Source: Desulfobacteraceae bacterium (GTDB lineage: Bacteria > Desulfobacterota > Desulfobacteria > Desulfobacterales > UBA11574). From it: a stretch of 8,751 bases of DNA. Positions 6,926 through 8,751 of this stretch are shown piece after piece (position 1 is the stretch's first letter; each line of letters starts with the position of its first letter). The DNA lies in the NCBI GenBank assembly GCA_013203195.1, contig JABMQM010000036.1, positions 1 through 8,751 of the forward strand, written 5' to 3'. Below the pieces are notes generated by a model, which was given only the letters and a program-made list of their open reading frames with translations, did not search any database and was not told the origin of the DNA. A program made the position numbers and the translations under genes.

Positions 6926-6954
6926 TTAAGTTCTGTGGCATAATAAGAACCTAA
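6926..6954 (-). repeat. Imperfect hairpin spanning the end of the 152-aa gene
   Basis: TTAAGTTCT (6926-6934) and AGAACCTAA (6946-6954) pair with a single A-C mismatch around an 11-nt loop. The second arm includes the stop codon of the 152-aa gene. No T run follows in the direction of transcription, so it may stabilise or process a 3' end rather than terminate. Confidence 0.3.
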
Positions 6955-7409
6955 AGAAACCGACCCTTGAGTAGTCCCCAAATTGCAACGCCTTTTTCAG
7001 TGAATTTCGCAATGACTTTTGAAAGATTTACTGGCTCAGGTATAGTTTCTTCGCAAAATTTTTCTTTACCGCCCAAATTATTTATCCTTTTGATCTTATT
7101 CCCTATGTCTTCACCTGCTCCAAAATTACGAGACATTCTGCCGGTTTTGCAGCTATAAATGCTATAGCTTGAGCAGTAATACTTGGTTTTTTCCCATTTT
7201 GGGAATTTATTAAGATGATCAATGAACTCACCTTTTAAAAAACCCAATTCTTCTGTTTTGTGAGGTCCTATGAACAAAATTTCTCCTTCAATAAAGCATT
7301 TCCCGGTCCTAAGACGACCAAAACCAGCGTGAGTTTCCCAATGTATTTCGCCATTTTCCTTTTCGATAATTTCAAACCGGCCTAATCTGTAAGAAGTGTC
7401 ATTCGTCAT
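6951..7409 (-). CDS. Conserved-looking hypothetical protein, 152 aa
   Basis: I do not recognise this protein. It has no signal peptide and no membrane segment, so it is probably cytoplasmic. The first half is rich in strands and aromatic residues (RFEIIEKENGEIHWETHAG, about 11-29; GRLRTGKCFIEGEILFIGP, 31-49). The middle contains FPKWEKTKYYCSSYSIYSCKTGR (69-91) written here only as a region: a Trp/Tyr-rich strand with Cys79 and Cys87. Other cysteines are C38 and C119. The tail (127-152) ends in a short hydrophobic, basic helix. The start is well supported: AAGGGGG lies 4 nt before the ATG at 7409, the clearest ribosome binding site in the right half. Cysteine spacing does not match a known zinc or iron-sulfur motif. 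Confidence 0.75.
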   Translation of the reverse strand: MTNDTSYRLGRFEIIEKENGEIHWETHAGFGRLRTGKCFIEGEILFIGPHKTEELGFLKGEFIDHLNKFPKWEKTKYYCSSYSIYSCKTGRMSRNFGAGEDIGNKIKRINNLGGKEKFCEETIPEPVNLSKVIAKFTEKGVAIWGLLKGRFL

Positions 7410-7420
7410 ATAACCCCCTT

Positions 7421-7528
7421 TTCAGGGTATGTGTTGCAGGAGTTACGTTAATCTAATTCCTTGCCGCCTGTCGGCATCTCTTCCAGACCCTGAATGTCGT
7501 TGACACCCAAAAGGATAGGTTTCAGGGT
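7421..7528. repeat. Three copies of TTCAGGGT in alternating orientation
   Basis: TTCAGGGT occurs at 7421-7428, its complement ACCCTGAA at 7487-7494, and TTCAGGGT again at 7521-7528. The outer two share orientation and the middle one is inverted. The 7487-7528 pair could form an 8-bp stem with a 26-nt loop. They lie just upstream of the 152-aa gene (minus strand), the nearest copy ending 12 bp before its start codon. This suggests binding sites for a regulator or alternative mRNA folds; chance is possible. Confidence 0.35.
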
Positions 7529-7558
7529 TGAAGAAGGTAGATCTTGTTTTAGCAGGGG
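7448..7558 (-). other. 36 sense codons in frame after the stop of the Cys-rich gene
   Basis: Directly after the TAA of the Cys-rich secreted protein, the same frame continues for 36 codons to another TAA. The translation has protein-like character in its second half (ILLGVNDIQGLEEMPTGG). No good start exists inside it except a TTG and an ATG near its end. It may be the C-terminal remnant of a longer or different gene, a readthrough extension, or chance, since 36 open codons alone are not significant. Confidence 0.25.
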
Positions 7559-7975
7559 TTAAATAAGTAAAGAGAGATTTAGTATGTAAGTCGGTGCAGA
7601 TTGGAAATTTAGAAAGGCATCATTCTGAGAACAAAAACTCATAATAATTTGGTTGTCGGAATGATGATCAGTAAAATAAAATATTATAATCGAGGATGTA
7701 TCAAGAATGTTTAAATTGCCGGTTGGAGTTGAAGAGTTTGCTGCTTGAAGTGTTTGTCCATCTTCCAAATTACAGCTTTTACAGTGAATCCCGGAACAAC
7801 GATGATGAAATGGAGAACTTTTGCTTGTTTTTGTTTTATCTTGAAGGCTATGCAAACAGGCTTTTCCGCAGAAACAGGCTTCGGCCATCGCACCGTTTGC
7901 GAAAATACCCAAGACTATAAAGAGAATCAGTAATGTTTTAAATGTTCTTAGTTTTACTAAATGAATTCTAACCAT
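7559..7975 (-). CDS. Secreted cysteine-rich small protein, 138 aa
   Basis: A small exported protein of unknown function. Residues 1-32 form a clear Sec signal peptide: basic start, hydrophobic LLILFIVLGIFANG, and a cleavage site at AMA before EA. Just after cleavage comes CFCGKAC (C34, C36, C40), followed by FHHRC (C60) and GIHCKSC (C65, C68); H57 and H58 sit beside them. This compact Cys/His cluster could bind metal or form disulfides in the periplasm. The second half (88-138) is hydrophobic and ends NLSLLI, with one further Cys (C115). No membrane-spanning helix is obvious there. No Shine-Dalgarno precedes the ATG at 7975 and no alternative start codon exists nearby. A good promoter lies upstream. 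I do not recognise a named family. Confidence 0.72.
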   Translation of the reverse strand: MVRIHLVKLRTFKTLLILFIVLGIFANGAMAEACFCGKACLHSLQDKTKTSKSSPFHHRCSGIHCKSCNLEDGQTLQAANSSTPTGNLNILDTSSIIIFYFTDHHSDNQIIMSFCSQNDAFLNFQSAPTYILNLSLLI

Positions 7976-8011
7976 TATAGATACTATGGGGCTGATTTTT
8001 CTGTGACCTTA

Positions 8012-8022
8012 AAACCAGGTTT
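8012..8022. promoter_or_regulatory. Palindrome at the predicted transcription start, possible operator
   Basis: AAACCAGGTTT is a perfect 5-bp-arm palindrome around a single central base. It covers the predicted start point (about 8019) of the Cys-rich gene and begins 4 bp from its -10 box, a usual place for a repressor site. It is short, so chance is possible. Confidence 0.3.
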
Positions 8023-8025
8023 GAA

Positions 8026-8053
8026 TTTATACTGAAAAAGGGGATGGGGTCAA
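8026..8053 (-). promoter_or_regulatory. Sigma70-type promoter of the Cys-rich secreted protein gene
   Basis: Read on the minus strand, TTGACC (8048-8053, 5/6) and TATAAA (8026-8031, 5/6) are 16 bp apart. Transcription from about 8019 would leave a leader of about 44 nt before the ATG at 7975. It could also drive the two genes further downstream at 6951-7409 and 6244-6858. Confidence 0.55.
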
Positions 8054-8193
8054 GAGGATTTAGTAGAGAATAGATTGCTTATTGGGGAAAATGCGACCAT
8101 TGTACTATTGGATACTCTTTTACGATGATCGCCAGCCGTTGATAGCTTGCCAAAGGTCCAAATATCTAATGGTTCCGAAATGTTGTGATACGA

Positions 8194-8295
8194 TTAACGT
8201 ACCTGGTTCTCATAATCACGAACCTCCTCCTGCGGCCGGTTTTTAAGGGCGGGATAAATAAACTCATTTTCAAGAATGAAATGTTCCTCTAAGAG
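8194..8295 (-). pseudogene. Hemerythrin-like domain remnant
   Basis: In the 364-bp spacer between the Cys-rich gene and the right-edge gene, the minus strand has 33 open codons. They begin LLEEHFILENEFIYPALKNR and continue through PQEEVRDYENQVR to TAA. The HxxxE motif followed by FIYPAL is the signature of an iron-binding helix in hemerythrin (HHE) domains. The frame has stops on both sides (8296-8298 and 8194-8196) and no start codon, and the rest of the four-helix bundle is missing, so this is a broken fragment rather than a gene. Intact hemerythrins bind O2 or sense redox and iron through a di-iron centre; the remnant has only one ligand helix. The remaining spacer (7976-8193 and 8296-8339) holds only the promoter and palindrome described separately. 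Confidence 0.6.
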
Positions 8296-8339
8296 TTAGG
8301 AATGCTTCCATTATAATTTAACGATTGTCTGTGCAAGAC

Positions 8340-8751
8340 TCAGGATTTGGTTGCCTGCTCCAGCAGTTTGTGAAAATCGAGCTGGTTGACGATTTCGGTA
8401 AACATTTCTCCTAAAACTTTCTCAGCATCTCTCTGGCCGATCACTTTTAAGCGTTCGGCATCGCCGCTGATGGTCTTTGTGACCAGCAAAAGATCTCCTT
8501 TTAAAAGACGGGCCTCATAACTGATTCCGGTCACCCATTTTCGATCGACAAGATCCAGGCGGAATTCTTTGATAACGATTTCAAGGACCGGTATTGTTTT
8601 TTCCTGTTGGGTTACAACATCTAAGCCTGAATTTTCGAACCTCCTTTTGAAAGTCTCCTTGAAAAGTGACGTCAGATCAAAGGCCCCGGCTACAAAAGGT
8701 TTTTTCCCCTGATTCACTGAAAGCGAAAAAAGTCCGGTACAGTGTTTAAAC
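8340..8751 (-). CDS. 5'-partial hypothetical protein, YajG/lipoprotein-like
   Basis: The frame is open from the right edge to a TGA at 8340-8342, so the N terminus lies outside the window. A GTG at 8717 could start it, but no ribosome binding site precedes it. The codons upstream (HCTGLFSLSV) read as protein, including a typical first beta-strand. The visible part has an alternating layout: a strand, a helix (FDLTSLFKETFKRRFENSG), strands (IPVLEIVIKEFRLDLVDRKWVTGISYEARLL is the region at about 8496-8591), then a C-terminal amphipathic helix (VLGEMFTEIVNQLDFHKLLEQA region, about 8346-8411). This resembles small outer-membrane-associated lipoproteins such as YajG or transporter auxiliary lipoproteins. 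A cysteine at 8739-8741 is not preceded by a lipobox. Function unknown. Confidence 0.6.
   Translation of the reverse strand, partial: FKHCTGLFSLSVNQGKKPFVAGAFDLTSLFKETFKRRFENSGLDVVTQQEKTIPVLEIVIKEFRLDLVDRKWVTGISYEARLLKGDLLLVTKTISGDAERLKVIGQRDAEKVLGEMFTEIVNQLDFHKLLEQATKS

Noticed and set aside
7696..7933. Plus-strand frames opposite the Cys-rich secreted protein.
   Set aside because: The minus-strand frame has a signal peptide and an ordered Cys cluster; the plus frames show no protein-like features.
8026..8193. Further hemerythrin remnants downstream of the 8194-8295 fragment in other minus-strand frames (for example a stretch reading LASYQRLAIIVKEYPIVQW).
   Set aside because: Protein-like in feel but without any hemerythrin ligand motif, and only about 28 codons long; not enough to call.
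8715..8717. GTG as the start of the right-edge gene.
   Set aside because: No ribosome binding site precedes it and the frame is open and coding-like to the window edge, so the gene is treated as 5'-partial.
8744..8751. Palindrome GTTTAAAC at the right edge.
   Set aside because: An isolated AT-rich 8-mer palindrome at a window edge; no supporting context.

Overview
The window reads like a chromosomal stretch from a Gram-negative, probably anaerobic bacterium. Gene style (a predicted DEDD exonuclease, a large PHP-like membrane protein, small Cys-rich secreted proteins, roomy AT-rich intergenic DNA) suggests a Desulfobacterota-type sulfate reducer. That assignment is inference from style, not from a marker gene. 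No rRNA, tRNA, CRISPR array, intact insertion sequence or phage gene is visible.

Left third (1-2986): two divergent genes, a TIM-barrel sugar-phosphate isomerase/epimerase-like protein (minus) and an adenylyl/cytidylyltransferase of the NMNAT type (plus), share a 141-bp spacer with candidate promoters for both. The plus gene has an in-frame stop two codons before its ATG and a -10 box almost touching it, so its mRNA may be leaderless. Next comes a YprB-like DEDDy exonuclease with an N-terminal helix-hairpin-helix. A 306-bp spacer follows, holding a strong sigma70-type promoter and a possible 57-codon antisense ORF.

Centre (2987-6166): one 1059-residue protein dominates. Its N-terminal ~600 residues carry scattered PHP-phosphoesterase-like motifs (DxHxH, GIE, GSDS). 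These precede a polytopic membrane region, an amphipathic helical segment and an acidic disordered tail. This fusion is the most unusual gene here.

Right third (6167-8751): all genes are on the minus strand and converge on the large gene at a GC-rich hairpin. In transcription order from the right edge they are: a 5'-partial protein resembling the C-terminal part of small lipoproteins; a hemerythrin-like remnant; a secreted Cys-rich 138-aa protein with its own promoter and palindrome; an unrecognised 152-aa protein; and a small signal-peptide membrane protein whose histidine pairs suggest b-type haem. A hemerythrin relic, a Cys/His-rich secreted protein and a possible haem membrane protein hint at metal or redox function, but no pathway can be assigned.
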